In this document: positions 1 through 6,490 of the stretch, piece by piece
Layout: each line of letters begins with the position of its first letter
Position numbering within the stretch: the first letter of the stretch is position 1
DNA from: a virus
Direction: 5' to 3' (one strand)
IMG/VR virus record: IMGVR_UViG_3300025646_000249
Coordinates: 1 to 28,066 of that record
DNA: 28,066 nt
Made by a program: the position numbers and the translations under genes
The notes under the pieces: model-generated
What the model was told of the DNA's origin: nothing
Database searches by the model: none
The model's input: the letters and a program-made list of their open reading frames with translations, nothing else

Positions 1-468
1 GGCATCCATCACTCAGGCAAGGATGTTGCGCGCGGCATGCGTGGATCGACTGCCCTACTGGGTGCGGTGGATGCGTCTGTTCGGGTATCGCGTTCCGATA
101 ATGCGCTGTCTATGAAGATGGAAAAACAAAAAGATGCGGAGCCAATTGAGGACTTGGTGTTTGATATGCAAAAAATCCAAATCATAGGCGATTCTTCCAT
201 AGTTCTGGAAAAGTCGGAGAGTGCGGTGCAATTCCGCCCCAGGCTGTCGGGCGCCCAGCGGATCGCCCTGGAGGCCCTACGCCAAGCCATAATCGACGAG
301 GGCAAGCAATCCGTGACTATCAAGCAGTTCCATGATGCACACGCTAGGCTGGCGCCGGATGATTCCGCATCAAGATCGAAGGCGCGTGGCCGGCTGCAAG
401 AGATGGGTGTTATTGGCATCTCTGGCGGCATGGTGACGGAAATGCGAGAAAAAGCCCCCGACACCTGA
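1..468 (+). CDS. RepA/AAA_25-type replicative helicase, C-terminal part (5' truncated)
   Basis: The reading frame is open from base 1, so the gene starts outside the window; 155 residues are visible. The first residues carry H-H-S-G-K-D followed by R-G-M-R-G-S and A-L-L-G-A-V-D-A. In RepA-like hexameric helicases (AAA_25 family) this is the His-His sensor region and the Arg-Gly-rich loop after the Walker B strand. The rest (K-M-E-K-Q-K-D-A-E-P and a small C-terminal helical domain) also fits such proteins, where a short winged-helix-like tail follows the ATPase core. The likely role is DNA unwinding during phage replication. The initiator-like gene at the far end of the window (27728) suggests a replication module broken by the window boundary. 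The family assignment rests on the motif and not on the missing Walker A. Confidence 0.8.
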   Translation, partial: GIHHSGKDVARGMRGSTALLGAVDASVRVSRSDNALSMKMEKQKDAEPIEDLVFDMQKIQIIGDSSIVLEKSESAVQFRPRLSGAQRIALEALRQAIIDEGKQSVTIKQFHDAHARLAPDDSASRSKARGRLQEMGVIGISGGMVTEMREKAPDT

Positions 469-480
469 AGGTGCCGGGGG
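455..480 (+). terminator. Hairpin overlapping the helicase stop codon
   Basis: CCCCCGACACC (455-465) can pair with GGTGCCGGGGG (470-480) around a TGAA loop that contains the stop codon. There is one A-C mismatch. A short TTTT run follows only about 8 bases after the stem, so termination may be weak. The hairpin separates the replication gene from the late genes. Confidence 0.35.
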
Positions 481-551
481 GGGAGAGTTTTCTCAGGGAG
501 GGATGTCACAGGAAAAGAAAACATGGACCAATGACATGGATTATATAGCGC

Positions 552-1028
552 ATGATTGAGCTAGAATCAATAGTAACAAATCAAGATGTGTCGTTTATCC
601 CATTTCACTGGGCGCACCCTCATGCAATGCGTTTGCGCGAGTGGGATGCGGCGTTATTTACGGAAATCCCAAACTTTAACGAATACTTAAAGCTGTACGC
701 CCAAAACGGCTACGGCGTTACGGCGCTAGTGCGCGGCACGATGGCGTGTTGCTTTGGCGTGAATATGCTTTGGCCTGGAGTTGCGGAGGCGTGGCTTATA
801 ACGGGCTATCAGGTTGATAGCAATCCGATATCACTAAGCCGTGGTGCAATGCGGTATTTCGACTATATAGCTATCAAACTGATATTACACCGATTACAAA
901 TCACGGTTGACACACGCAATGAGGTTGCATTGAGGTGGGCAAATTTGTTAAAGTTCAAGCGCGAAGGGGTGCTTGAAAAGTATGGCCCCGCTAAATCTGA
1001 TTTTGTAATGATGTCGAGGATTTTTTAA
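552..1028 (+). CDS. Internal virion protein A-like (T7 gp13 / DUF2833, GNAT-like fold)
   Basis: A 158-residue protein. Its layout (an N-terminal H-W-A-H-P-H segment, a central A-W-L-I-T strand, then R-G-A-M-R-Y-F-D, a long helix, and a T-R-N-E-V-A-L-R-W-A-N-L-L-K-F element near residue 130) matches the phage acetyltransferase-like family that includes T7 gp13. Members often retain the GNAT shape without proven activity. In T7, gp13 is needed for virion morphogenesis. Here it opens the late cluster and its TAA overlaps the next ATG (TAATG). There is no clear Shine-Dalgarno before 552, although an AT-rich TTATATAG lies just upstream. Enzymatic function is unknown; the family call is from pattern recognition only. 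Confidence 0.65.
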   Translation: MIELESIVTNQDVSFIPFHWAHPHAMRLREWDAALFTEIPNFNEYLKLYAQNGYGVTALVRGTMACCFGVNMLWPGVAEAWLITGYQVDSNPISLSRGAMRYFDYIAIKLILHRLQITVDTRNEVALRWANLLKFKREGVLEKYGPAKSDFVMMSRIF

Positions 1029-1255
1029 TGGGTGGTCTTTTTAGCGCGAAAGCGCCCGCGCCTCCGGCGCCCGATCCCGAAATCGCTGCCGCTCAGGCGC
1101 GGCAGGAAGCTCGTCTTGCGGAGGAGGAGCGCAGCAAGAAAGCACAAATTGCGGCCCGCCAGCGGGCGCGTCAAACCGGCGGTATGCGTATGCTGCTTTC
1201 TGAAACTCGTCCAGATGCTCAGACCGGCATCCAGACTACATTGGGTGCTGGCTGA
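1028..1255 (+). CDS. Small Pro/Ala-rich virion-associated protein, paralogue 1 of 3 (C-terminal TTLG)
   Basis: A 75-residue protein. It starts M-G-G-L-F-S, continues with a proline/alanine-rich stretch, a charged helix rich in Q, A, R and E (about residues 20-48), and ends R-M-L-L-S-E-T-R-P then G-I-Q-T-T-L-G-A-G. The same start and end occur in the next two genes. Small proteins with an R-x-L-L-S and T-L-G tail sit just before or after the connector gene in many podoviruses. T7 gp6.7 and gp7.3 occupy comparable positions and are minor virion proteins, which is the basis of the suggested role. The start overlaps the preceding stop, and GAGG lies about 10 bases upstream of the ATG. Confidence 0.65.
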   Translation: MGGLFSAKAPAPPAPDPEIAAAQARQEARLAEEERSKKAQIAARQRARQTGGMRMLLSETRPDAQTGIQTTLGAG

Positions 1256-1467
1256 TGAGCGGCATTATGATCAGAAGCGGACTGATAAAAAAGGCTGAAG
1301 CGGCTGCGCCTGAGCCAAAGGTAGAGGCGCAACCGGTAGATGACACGGAAGCGCGTAGGCGCGCGGCTGGTGTAAGGGCTAGGCGCAGTGGGCGTCGTGC
1401 ATTATTGAGTCCTGGCAGGCTTGGCGCTGGCGGCGGCGAGGAGCAAACCACACTAGGAGTAGGTTAA
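1255..1467 (+). CDS. Small virion-associated protein, paralogue 2 of 3 (C-terminal TTLG)
   Basis: A 70-residue protein beginning M-S-G-I-M-I-R-S and ending R-R-A-L-L-S-P-G-R ... E-Q-T-T-L-G-V-G. Its middle (A-P-E-P-K-V-E-A-Q-P-V-D-D-T-E-A-R-R-R-A-A-G) parallels the Pro-rich spacer plus arginine-rich helix of its neighbours. ATG overlaps the TGA of paralogue 1 (TGATG), so it is probably translated by coupling; no good Shine-Dalgarno is present. It lacks the Gly-Gly N-terminus found in paralogues 1 and 3, starting Ser-Gly-Ile instead. Structural or ejection-related roles are inference from position. Confidence 0.6.
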   Translation: MSGIMIRSGLIKKAEAAAPEPKVEAQPVDDTEARRRAAGVRARRSGRRALLSPGRLGAGGGEEQTTLGVG

Positions 1468-1677
1468 ATGGGTGGTGTTTTTGGCGGCGGCGGATCAACC
1501 CCAGCACCTCCTCCTCCTCCGCCGGAACCGGAACCCGTTTCGACTGCGGCGACCGAGGAGCAAAAGCTGGCGGCAGCTAAACGCCGTGCGCGCGGCGTCC
1601 AGCAGCGTTCCCTGTTGAGTGGCGCTAGGGGCGGGACCGCAGATACCGGCGAGCAAACTACGCTTGGAGTTGGGTGA
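1468..1677 (+). CDS. Small Pro-rich virion-associated protein, paralogue 3 of 3 (C-terminal TTLG)
   Basis: A 69-residue protein. The N-terminus M-G-G-V-F-G-G-G-G is followed by seven consecutive prolines with flanking acidic residues, an A-A-T-E-E-Q-K-L-A-A-A-K-R-R-A-R-G helix, then R-S-L-L-S-G-A-R and the closing E-Q-T-T-L-G-V-G. The last eight residues are identical to those of paralogue 2. AGGAG lies about 8 bases before the ATG, and the start directly abuts the previous stop. With the two genes before it this forms a recent-looking tandem family. The function of such peptides is not established. Confidence 0.65.
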   Translation: MGGVFGGGGSTPAPPPPPPEPEPVSTAATEEQKLAAAKRRARGVQQRSLLSGARGGTADTGEQTTLGVG

Positions 1678-1829
1678 TGCCAAAGGTTGTGACGCAGGAC
1701 GGTAAAACTCGCATGTTCGCCTATACCAAATCCGGTATGGCTGCGGCGAAGGAATACGCCAAACAATATGGTGGCCGTGTTTCTGAAGTCAGCATGAAAA
1801 CCAAAATGCTTAAAAAGAAGGAAAAATGA
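1677..1829 (+). CDS. Small basic phage protein (50 aa)
   Basis: ATG overlaps the preceding TGA by one base. The product begins M-P-K-V-V-T-Q-D-G-K-T, continues F-A-Y-T-K-S-G-M-A-A-A-K-E-Y-A-K and ends K-M-L-K-K-K-E-K, so it is strongly basic at the C-terminus. GGAG sits about 8 bases before the start. The F-x-Y-T-x-x-G-x-x-x-A-K-x-Y-A pattern is seen in short conserved phage proteins encoded near the connector gene. I do not know its function. It is the first of four consecutive lysine/arginine-rich small genes leading to the portal gene. Confidence 0.6.
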   Translation: MPKVVTQDGKTRMFAYTKSGMAAAKEYAKQYGGRVSEVSMKTKMLKKKEK

Positions 1830-1830
1830 T

Positions 1831-1971
1831 ATGCCCATGAAAGAGGGTAAATCAGACAAGGCTATTGGCTCGAACATCAAGATGCTGATGAAGGAAGGTC
1901 GCCCGATGAAGCAAGCTGTGGCGATTGCTATGCGTAAGGCTGGGAAGCCGAAGCCGAAAGATGTGAAATGA
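1831..1971 (+). CDS. Small conserved phage protein (46 aa)
   Basis: The product begins M-P-M-K-E-G-K-S, then D-K-A-I-G-S-N-I-K-M-L-M-K-E-G-R-P-M-K-Q-A-V-A-I-A and A-G-K-P-K-P. The pattern G-K-S-x-K-x-I-x-x-N-I-x-x-L-x-x-x-G-x-P-x-K-Q-A-x-A-I-A is a familiar short phage/prophage protein type, although I cannot name a characterised member. The start is one base after the previous stop, with AAGGA about 9 bases upstream. It is likely translated with its neighbours as part of the virion operon. Its role is unknown. Confidence 0.65.
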   Translation: MPMKEGKSDKAIGSNIKMLMKEGRPMKQAVAIAMRKAGKPKPKDVK

Positions 1972-2123
1972 AAAAACCAGTTTGGGAAAAGAAACGGCCA
2001 AAGGATTTGGGCAAGCCCAAATCGTTGACGCCTGCCGAAAAGCGTTCGGCTATGCGCGCCGCTCAAAAGGCTGGTCGCCCGTACCCCAATCTGATTGACA
2101 ATATGAGGGCCGCCCGTGGCTAA
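1968..2123 (+). CDS. Small basic conserved phage protein (51 aa)
   Basis: The product starts M-K-K-P-V-W-E-K-K-R-P-K and ends with S-L-T-P-A-E-K-R-S-A-M-R-A-A, then A-G-R-P-Y-P-N-L-I-D-N-M-R-A-A-R. The segment from S-L-T-P to the end is a recurrent short phage protein motif. ATG overlaps the previous TGA (ATGA) and the gene overlaps the next one by 8 bases, indicating translational coupling. It is very basic. Function is unknown; its position in the portal-proximal cluster suggests a virion or packaging connection. Confidence 0.65.
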   Translation: MKKPVWEKKRPKDLGKPKSLTPAEKRSAMRAAQKAGRPYPNLIDNMRAARG

Positions 2124-2418
2124 ATCTCCAGCGTGGCAGCGCAAGGAAGGCAAGAACCCCGAGGGTGGCTTGAACGCCAAGGGGCGGGCTTCTGCGCGCA
2201 ACCAGGGCATGGACTTAAAGCCACCTGTAAAGTCAGGCGACAACCCCCGCCGTGCATCCTTCTTGGCGCGAATGGGGAACATGCCCGGCCCGGAGCGCGA
2301 CGAGAAGGGGCGCCCCACGCGCCTGCTCCTTTCCCTGCGCGCGTGGGGCGCATCCTCTAAGGCAGATGCCAAGGCTAAGGCCAAAAGCATTAGCAACCGT
2401 AATACAGCGAAGGACTAG
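2116..2418 (+). CDS. DUF6321-like small protein, GTG start
   Basis: A 100-residue protein. The N-terminus reads A-W-Q-R-K-E-G-K-N-P-E-G-G-L-N-A-K-G-R-A-S, followed by L-K-P-P-V-K-S-G-D-N-P-R-R-A-S-F-L-A-R-M and a C-terminal S-L-R-A-W-G-A. That order (W-Q-R-K-E-G-K-N-P-x-G-G-L-N-x-K-G, then R-R-x-S-F-x-A-R-M, then S-L-R-x-W) is how I recognise the DUF6321 family of phages and plasmids. The GTG lies inside the preceding gene, and no in-frame ATG precedes the conserved N-terminus. It is rich in Arg and Lys. The function of the family is not known. The portal gene follows after 3 bases. Confidence 0.7.
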   Translation: MAKSPAWQRKEGKNPEGGLNAKGRASARNQGMDLKPPVKSGDNPRRASFLARMGNMPGPERDEKGRPTRLLLSLRAWGASSKADAKAKAKSISNRNTAKD

Positions 2419-2421
2419 CTG

Positions 2422-3987
2422 ATGCTTACCGTCGAACAAATTATGAAGCGCCATGAACTGGCACAACGCCGCAAGGATAATTGGCGCCAGATTTATGAGG
2501 ATTGCTATGAGTTCGCCCTTCCGCAGAGAAACCTCTATGACGGTTACTATGAGGGCGGCGGTTCGCCGGGTCAGAACAAAATGGCTCGGGTTTTTGACTC
2601 AACTGCAATTAGCTCTACGCAACGCTTCGCTAATCGCATCCAATCTGGTCTGTTCCCTCCGCATGGCCGATTCTGCCGCCTTGAGCCGGGGCCGGAAATT
2701 CCTCCTGACCGTCGCCAGGAGGCGCAGGCCGCATTAGACTTATACGCAGAAAAGATGTTTGCGGTTCTTCGCCAAACCAATTTTGATTTGGCAATGGGCG
2801 AATTTCTTATGGACTTGGCGGTCGGCACCGCCGTTATGTTGATCCAGCCCGGCGATGATGTGACACCAATCCGCTTCACTGCCGTGCCGCAATATCTAGT
2901 CGCCATTGAAGAAGGCGCGCACGGCAAGGTTGATAATGTTTACCGTCGCATGCGCTTGAAGGCAGAGGCCATTAAGCAGCACTGGATTGATGCGGAAATA
3001 CCGACCCGCCTTGCTGCAATGATTGAGCAAAAGCCAACTGAGGAAATCGAGTTGATCGAGGCGACGGTCCTTGACCCAAACCGCGGTGATTACGAATATC
3101 ATGTCATTTGGCCGGAAGGCAAATCGCACCTTCTGACTCGGCGCATGAAGTCATCTCCCTGGATTGTCGCGCGTTATATGAAGGTCGCTGGCGAAGTCTA
3201 TGGTCGCGGCCCCCTCGTCACCGCCATCCCAGATATCAAGACTTTGAACAAAACCCTTGAGATGCTGCTGAAAAACGCATCGCTCTCTATTGCTGGCGTT
3301 TACACTGCGGCTGATGACGGTGTGCTAAATCCGCAGACCATTCGGATCGTGCCGGGCGCAATCATCCCGGTTGCGCGGAATGGTGGCCCGCAAGGCGAAA
3401 GCCTGCGTATGCTGCCGCGATCTGGCGATTTTAACGTCAGCCAGATCGTCATCAACGATCTTCGCATGAACATCAAGAAGATCATGCTGGATGACACGCT
3501 GCCGCCCGACAATATGTCAGCCCGCTCCGCGACGGAAATTGCAGAGCGCATGAAAGAACTAGCCCAAAATCTTGGTTCTGCCTTTGGGCGCCTGATTACG
3601 GAAACCATGATCCCGCTGGTTTCGCGCGTTCTGGCCGTCATGGACGAGCGCGGCATGATCGAGCTTCCCTTGAAGGTCAACGGATTGCAGATCAAGGTTA
3701 GCCCTGTTTCCCCGATTGCCCAGGCGCAAAACATGGGCGACATCGAGAAGATTACCCAATGGGTGCAGATTGCCTCCGCTCTTGGGCCGGAAGGTCAGTT
3801 GACGGTCAACACTAGCGCCATCTCTGATTACATAGCCGACAAGCTGGGTGTGCCTGCGGAACTCCGCACCTCTATGGAGGAGCGCGCCCAGGCCGTGCAG
3901 GCGGCAGCGCAGATGGCACAAATGCAGATGCAGGCGCAGCAAGGGCAGGCGCCTCAACAACCGGGCATGGAACAAGGAATGGCATAA
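2422..3987 (+). CDS. Portal protein / podovirus head-tail connector
   Basis: At 521 residues it is close to T7 gp8 (about 535). It matches the podovirus head-tail connector family: the N-terminal R-R-K-D-N-W-R-x-I-Y-E-D-C-Y-E-F-A-L-P, then V-F-D-S-T-A-I-S-S-T-Q-R-F-A-N-R-I-Q-S-G-L-F-P-P near residues 55-80, and the central I-P-D-I-K-T-L-N-K-T-L-E-M-L-L-K-N-A. The C-terminal 40 residues are rich in Gln, Ala and Met. The dodecamer would form the genome gate at the capsid vertex and bind the tail tubular A ring encoded at 6491. AAGGA is about 9 bases before the ATG. The next gene begins right after its stop codon. Confidence 0.92.
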   Translation: MLTVEQIMKRHELAQRRKDNWRQIYEDCYEFALPQRNLYDGYYEGGGSPGQNKMARVFDSTAISSTQRFANRIQSGLFPPHGRFCRLEPGPEIPPDRRQEAQAALDLYAEKMFAVLRQTNFDLAMGEFLMDLAVGTAVMLIQPGDDVTPIRFTAVPQYLVAIEEGAHGKVDNVYRRMRLKAEAIKQHWIDAEIPTRLAAMIEQKPTEEIELIEATVLDPNRGDYEYHVIWPEGKSHLLTRRMKSSPWIVARYMKVAGEVYGRGPLVTAIPDIKTLNKTLEMLLKNASLSIAGVYTAADDGVLNPQTIRIVPGAIIPVARNGGPQGESLRMLPRSGDFNVSQIVINDLRMNIKKIMLDDTLPPDNMSARSATEIAERMKELAQNLGSAFGRLITETMIPLVSRVLAVMDERGMIELPLKVNGLQIKVSPVSPIAQAQNMGDIEKITQWVQIASALGPEGQLTVNTSAISDYIADKLGVPAELRTSMEERAQAVQAAAQMAQMQMQAQQGQAPQQPGMEQGMA

Positions 3988-4260
3988 TTGATCGACGCTG
4001 AAGGTTGGAATGGGCTGCGGCACTTTGAGCCGCAATCCATAGAAGATGCACGGCAGGAACCAAACGATATTGATCTTTTGTACTTGCGTGTATTCGGCAG
4101 TGATGACGGGCAAAAACTGCTAGAGCATTTGCGATCACTGACGATTGAGCAGCCCACATGGTATCCTGGCGAAGATGCTTCGCATGGATATGCGCGTGAG
4201 GGGCAAAACTCACTTGTCCGCGATATTGAGCGGCACATTAGGAAAGCGAGAAGGGCATGA
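3988..4260 (+). CDS. Bbp19-like small structural protein, TTG start
   Basis: A 90-residue protein. The core D-L-L-Y-L-R-V-F-G-S-D-D-G-Q-K-L-L-E-H-L-R, an aromatic P-T-W-Y-P-G-E spacer, and Y-A-R-E-G-Q-N-S-L-V-R-D-I-E-R-H-I match the Bbp19 family, first named from Bordetella phage BPP-1. That family typically lies between connector and scaffold genes, exactly as here. The only frame-consistent start after the portal stop is TTG at 3988 (TAATTG), supported by AAGGA about 9 bases upstream; ATG is not available near it. It ends in an ATGA overlap with the scaffold gene. The role in the virion is presumed structural. Confidence 0.75.
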   Translation: MIDAEGWNGLRHFEPQSIEDARQEPNDIDLLYLRVFGSDDGQKLLEHLRSLTIEQPTWYPGEDASHGYAREGQNSLVRDIERHIRKARRA

Positions 4261-5063
4261 GTGACGAGGAGCAAACTGGCGGTCTGCTTGATAGCGCCGA
4301 GGCGCAGTCCCAAGAGGCGGCGCCGGAGGAGACTTCAATCCCGCATCGAGAGGAAGATACCCAGCCGTCTGTGGCACAAACCATGGTGGCTGATGCTGAT
4401 GAGGAAGTAGAGTTTGAGCGGCCCGATTGGTATCCAGAAAAATTTTGGAATGAGAACGATGGGCCTGATCTTGAGAATTTGGTCAAATCCTACAACGAAC
4501 TTCAAAAGAAGTTTTCGCGTGGCGAGCATAAAGTGCCGGAGGAATACGACACCAAGATTTTTCAAGAGGCTAATATCCCAGAGGATGATGAGCTTTTTGG
4601 CGTTTACAAAACGTGGGCCAAGCAAAACGGCGTAAGCCAAGCCGCATTCAATGAATTGGCAGAAAAGTTTATTGGGCTGGCTGGTCGAGAGGCGGAGCAG
4701 GCCCAGATTTCCTACAAGGAGGAATACAAAAAACTTGGGCCGAATGCGGATTCAACCATCAAATCCATGACGGATTGGGCGCAAGGCTTGGTGCGAAAGG
4801 GCGTTTGGGGCCAGGATGATTTTGACGAGTTCAAGATCATGGGCGGCACAGCACAGGGACTTCGCGCCTTGCAGAAAATTCGCAGCTATTATGGAGATCA
4901 GGCAGTGCCTATTGATGTTGGCCCTGTTGAGGGTATGCCATCAAAGGAGGAGCTTAATGCCATGGTTGGCAAGCCGGAATATGTAAACGACCCAGCATAT
5001 CGAGCCAAGGTCGAAAAAATGTTTGAGAAGGTTTACGGGAGCCAAGACTACTCACCTATGTAA
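4257..5063 (+). CDS. Capsid scaffolding / assembly protein
   Basis: A 268-residue protein with a very acidic, Gln/Glu-rich N-terminal third, the motif P-D-W-Y-P-E-K-F-W near residue 57-65, N-L-V-K-S-Y-N-E-L-Q-K-K, and helical remaining segments ending V-E-K-M-F-E-K-V-Y-G. This is the arrangement of T7 gp9-like capsid assembly proteins, including the conserved W-Y-P-E-K-F-x entry and the S-Y-x-E-L-Q-K helix. It lies between the connector and capsid genes, the canonical scaffold position. It would guide procapsid assembly and then leave the particle. A terminator follows 24 bases after its stop. Confidence 0.88.
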   Translation: MSDEEQTGGLLDSAEAQSQEAAPEETSIPHREEDTQPSVAQTMVADADEEVEFERPDWYPEKFWNENDGPDLENLVKSYNELQKKFSRGEHKVPEEYDTKIFQEANIPEDDELFGVYKTWAKQNGVSQAAFNELAEKFIGLAGREAEQAQISYKEEYKKLGPNADSTIKSMTDWAQGLVRKGVWGQDDFDEFKIMGGTAQGLRALQKIRSYYGDQAVPIDVGPVEGMPSKEELNAMVGKPEYVNDPAYRAKVEKMFEKVYGSQDYSPM

Positions 5064-5087
5064 CAAGGCCATTCCGAATACGAAAAG

Positions 5088-5113
5088 AGGCCCCGGTTTG
5101 TCCGGGGCCTTTT
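5088..5113 (+). terminator. Rho-independent terminator after scaffold gene
   Basis: AGGCCCCGG (5088-5096) pairs perfectly with CCGGGGCCT (5102-5110) around a TTTGT loop, followed by TTT. A run of four As before the stem would extend pairing with the T-run. It would reduce read-through so that capsid transcription can depend on the promoter island just downstream. Confidence 0.85.
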
Positions 5114-5141
5114 GTTTGTGTGTTGAATAAAAATCACACTA

Positions 5142-5170
5142 TTGCATATTTACAACAGATTATGTTTTAT
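5142..5170 (+). promoter_or_regulatory. Putative sigma70-type promoter for the capsid operon
   Basis: TTGCAT at 5142-5147 and TTTTAT at 5165-5170 are separated by 17 bases in a strikingly AT-rich stretch (5121-5180) compared with the surrounding late genes. TATATT begins 3 bases later as an alternative -10. The position, directly after a terminator and 140 bases before the capsid ATG, fits a dedicated capsid promoter. The stretch 5114-5313 holds no clear gene. Confidence 0.5.
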
Positions 5171-5197
5171 ATTATAGTTCCCCAAATGGATACCCAG

Positions 5198-5210
5198 AAA
5201 TGGCCCATTT
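5198..5210. promoter_or_regulatory. 13-bp palindrome AAATGGCCCATTT in capsid leader
   Basis: The two arms AAATGG and CCATTT are perfectly complementary around a central C. The site is about 28 bases downstream of the putative -10. Its 12-base core ATGGCCCATTTG recurs at 22943-22954 in the minus-strand region, which makes an operator or leader signal plausible, but no binding protein can be named. Confidence 0.35.
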
Positions 5211-5313
5211 GAACCGCCTTGGCATGAGGCGCAAAACCGTGCAAGCCGCAGCCCGTTATGGATACCTGTTTGGCGCTTAACCCGTAGTAACTTTTTTATG
5301 AAGGAGAACAGAA

Positions 5314-6147
5314 ATGGCCGTTGGCATTTCCAATGCCTTCGTTCAGTTGTTCGATGCGGAAGTCAAGCAGGCTTATCAGGCGTCCCGCGCGCTTGCCGGC
5401 GTGACCCGCGAACGAATGAATGTCGAAGGTTCTGTCGTTAAGTTCCCGAAAATCGGGAAAGGTGTTGCGACTGTCCGCGTTCCGCAGACTGACGTTACCC
5501 CGCTCAATGTGACCTACTCGCAGGTTTCCGCCACGATGTCCGATTACATCGCGGCTGAATACAGCGACATCTTCCATCAGGCGAAAGTCAACTTTGACGA
5601 ACGCCGCGAACTGGTGAAGGTTGTCGGTGATGCGATTGGTCGCCGTATGGACCAGCTTGTCATCGACGCCCTCAATTCGGCTTCGTCGCCCTCGACTGTC
5701 GGCACTGACATTGGTGGCGTCGGAACGAACATGAACCTTGCCAAGCTGCTTGCTGCGAAGAAGGCTCTGGACACCAAAAACGTCCCGGCTGAAGGTCGCT
5801 GCATTGTAATCCATGCGAATGGCCTGTCTTCGCTTTTGGATGAGCAGGAGCTTACTTCGAGCGATTTCGCTTCGGTGAAGGCCCTTGTTCGTGGCGAGAT
5901 CGACACGTTCCTTGGCTTTAAGTTCGTGACGCTTGGTGATCGTGACGAAGGTGGTCTGCCGCTTCCGTCCACGCGCTCCAGCTTCGCGTTCCATCGTGAC
6001 GCGGTTGGCCTGGGTGTTTCGATGGCCCAGAAAACCGAAATCAACTATGTGCCTGAGAAGACGAGCTTCCTCGTTTCTTCGATGTTCTCCGCTGGCGCGG
6101 TTAGCATTGACGACGAGGGTATCGTCAAGATCAGCAGCACCGAGTAA
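5314..6147 (+). CDS. Major capsid protein
   Basis: A 277-residue protein. The N-terminus F-V-Q-L-F-D-A-E-V-K-Q-A-Y-Q, then S-V-V-K-F-P-K-I-G-K-G, the D-Y-I-A-A-E-Y-S-D-I-F segment, and I-G-R-R-M-D-Q-L-V-I-D-A-L are typical of T7 gp10/BPP-1-type HK97-fold capsid proteins. The C-terminus K-T-S-F-L-V-S-S-M-F-S-A-G-A-V-S-I-D-D-E-G-I is also characteristic. It follows the scaffold and has a strong AAGGAG ribosome site. It is shorter than T7 gp10A (about 345), and I see no sign of a frameshifted longer form. It forms the icosahedral shell; assembly would depend on the scaffold at 4257. Confidence 0.92.
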   Translation: MAVGISNAFVQLFDAEVKQAYQASRALAGVTRERMNVEGSVVKFPKIGKGVATVRVPQTDVTPLNVTYSQVSATMSDYIAAEYSDIFHQAKVNFDERRELVKVVGDAIGRRMDQLVIDALNSASSPSTVGTDIGGVGTNMNLAKLLAAKKALDTKNVPAEGRCIVIHANGLSSLLDEQELTSSDFASVKALVRGEIDTFLGFKFVTLGDRDEGGLPLPSTRSSFAFHRDAVGLGVSMAQKTEINYVPEKTSFLVSSMFSAGAVSIDDEGIVKISSTE

Positions 6148-6160
6148 GGAGGACTGAATC

Positions 6161-6439
6161 ATGGCTTTCGCTGCTTCTGGACTCGGCGTTGTTGCGGCTT
6201 CTAAGAAGGGTAATGCTCCTAGCATCTACACCTACCAGACCGCCGACACGATTGCTGACGTTAATACCTCTGGTTACTTCAATGACATTTCGGACACCCT
6301 TGCGGTGGGCGATCTGATCTATTGCGTGACCTCGACTGGCGGTACTCGCGTCAGCACCCTTACCCAGGTTCTGTCGAACTCGGGTGGAGTTGTTGACGTT
6401 GCGGACGGCACCACGCTGGCCGCTACCGACACCGACTAA
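6161..6439 (+). CDS. Small capsid-linked structural protein (92 aa)
   Basis: A 92-residue acidic protein: M-A-F-A-A-S-G-L-G-V-V-A-A-S-K-K-G-N-A-P-S-I-Y-T-Y, then D-T-I-A-D-V-N-T-S-G-Y-F-N-D, then L-A-V-G-D-L-I-Y-C-V-T. The D-V-N-x-x-G-Y-F-N-x-x-x-x-x-L-x-x-G-D-x-I pattern is common in short proteins encoded immediately after capsid genes and is predicted to be a beta-rich fold. It could be a decoration protein or a fibre/spike-like appendage; the sequence does not decide. AAGGAGG precedes the start by about 10 bases, giving one of the stronger ribosome sites here. Confidence 0.75.
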   Translation: MAFAASGLGVVAASKKGNAPSIYTYQTADTIADVNTSGYFNDISDTLAVGDLIYCVTSTGGTRVSTLTQVLSNSGGVVDVADGTTLAATDTD

Positions 6440-6446
6440 TTAGACC

Positions 6447-6471
6447 TGGGGCGGGCATCGCGCCCGCCCCA
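6447..6471 (+). terminator. GC-rich hairpin after capsid-linked gene
   Basis: TGGGGCGGGC (6447-6456) pairs perfectly with GCCCGCCCCA (6462-6471) around ATCGC. There is no U-tract after it (CTTCTAAC), so it may act as an attenuator or as a 3'-end stabiliser of the abundant capsid mRNA. Confidence 0.5.
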
Positions 6472-6490
6472 CTTCTAACAAGGGGCGATT

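Noticed and set aside
1464-2396. Long minus-strand open frame opposite the small virion genes
   Set aside because: It runs antisense to several coupled genes with conserved protein patterns, has biased low-complexity composition and no recognisable domain.
5200-5280. 26-codon ORF in the capsid leader starting inside the palindrome
   Set aside because: It has no ribosome site and a composition unlike a gene; the sequence is better explained as a regulatory leader.
5296-6225. Minus-strand open frame opposite the capsid gene
   Set aside because: It mirrors the codon structure of the capsid gene and has no domain or ribosome site.
5314-6439. Programmed frameshift extending the capsid protein as in T7 gene 10
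   Set aside because: No slippery heptamer near the stop, and the next gene has its own strong ribosome site.
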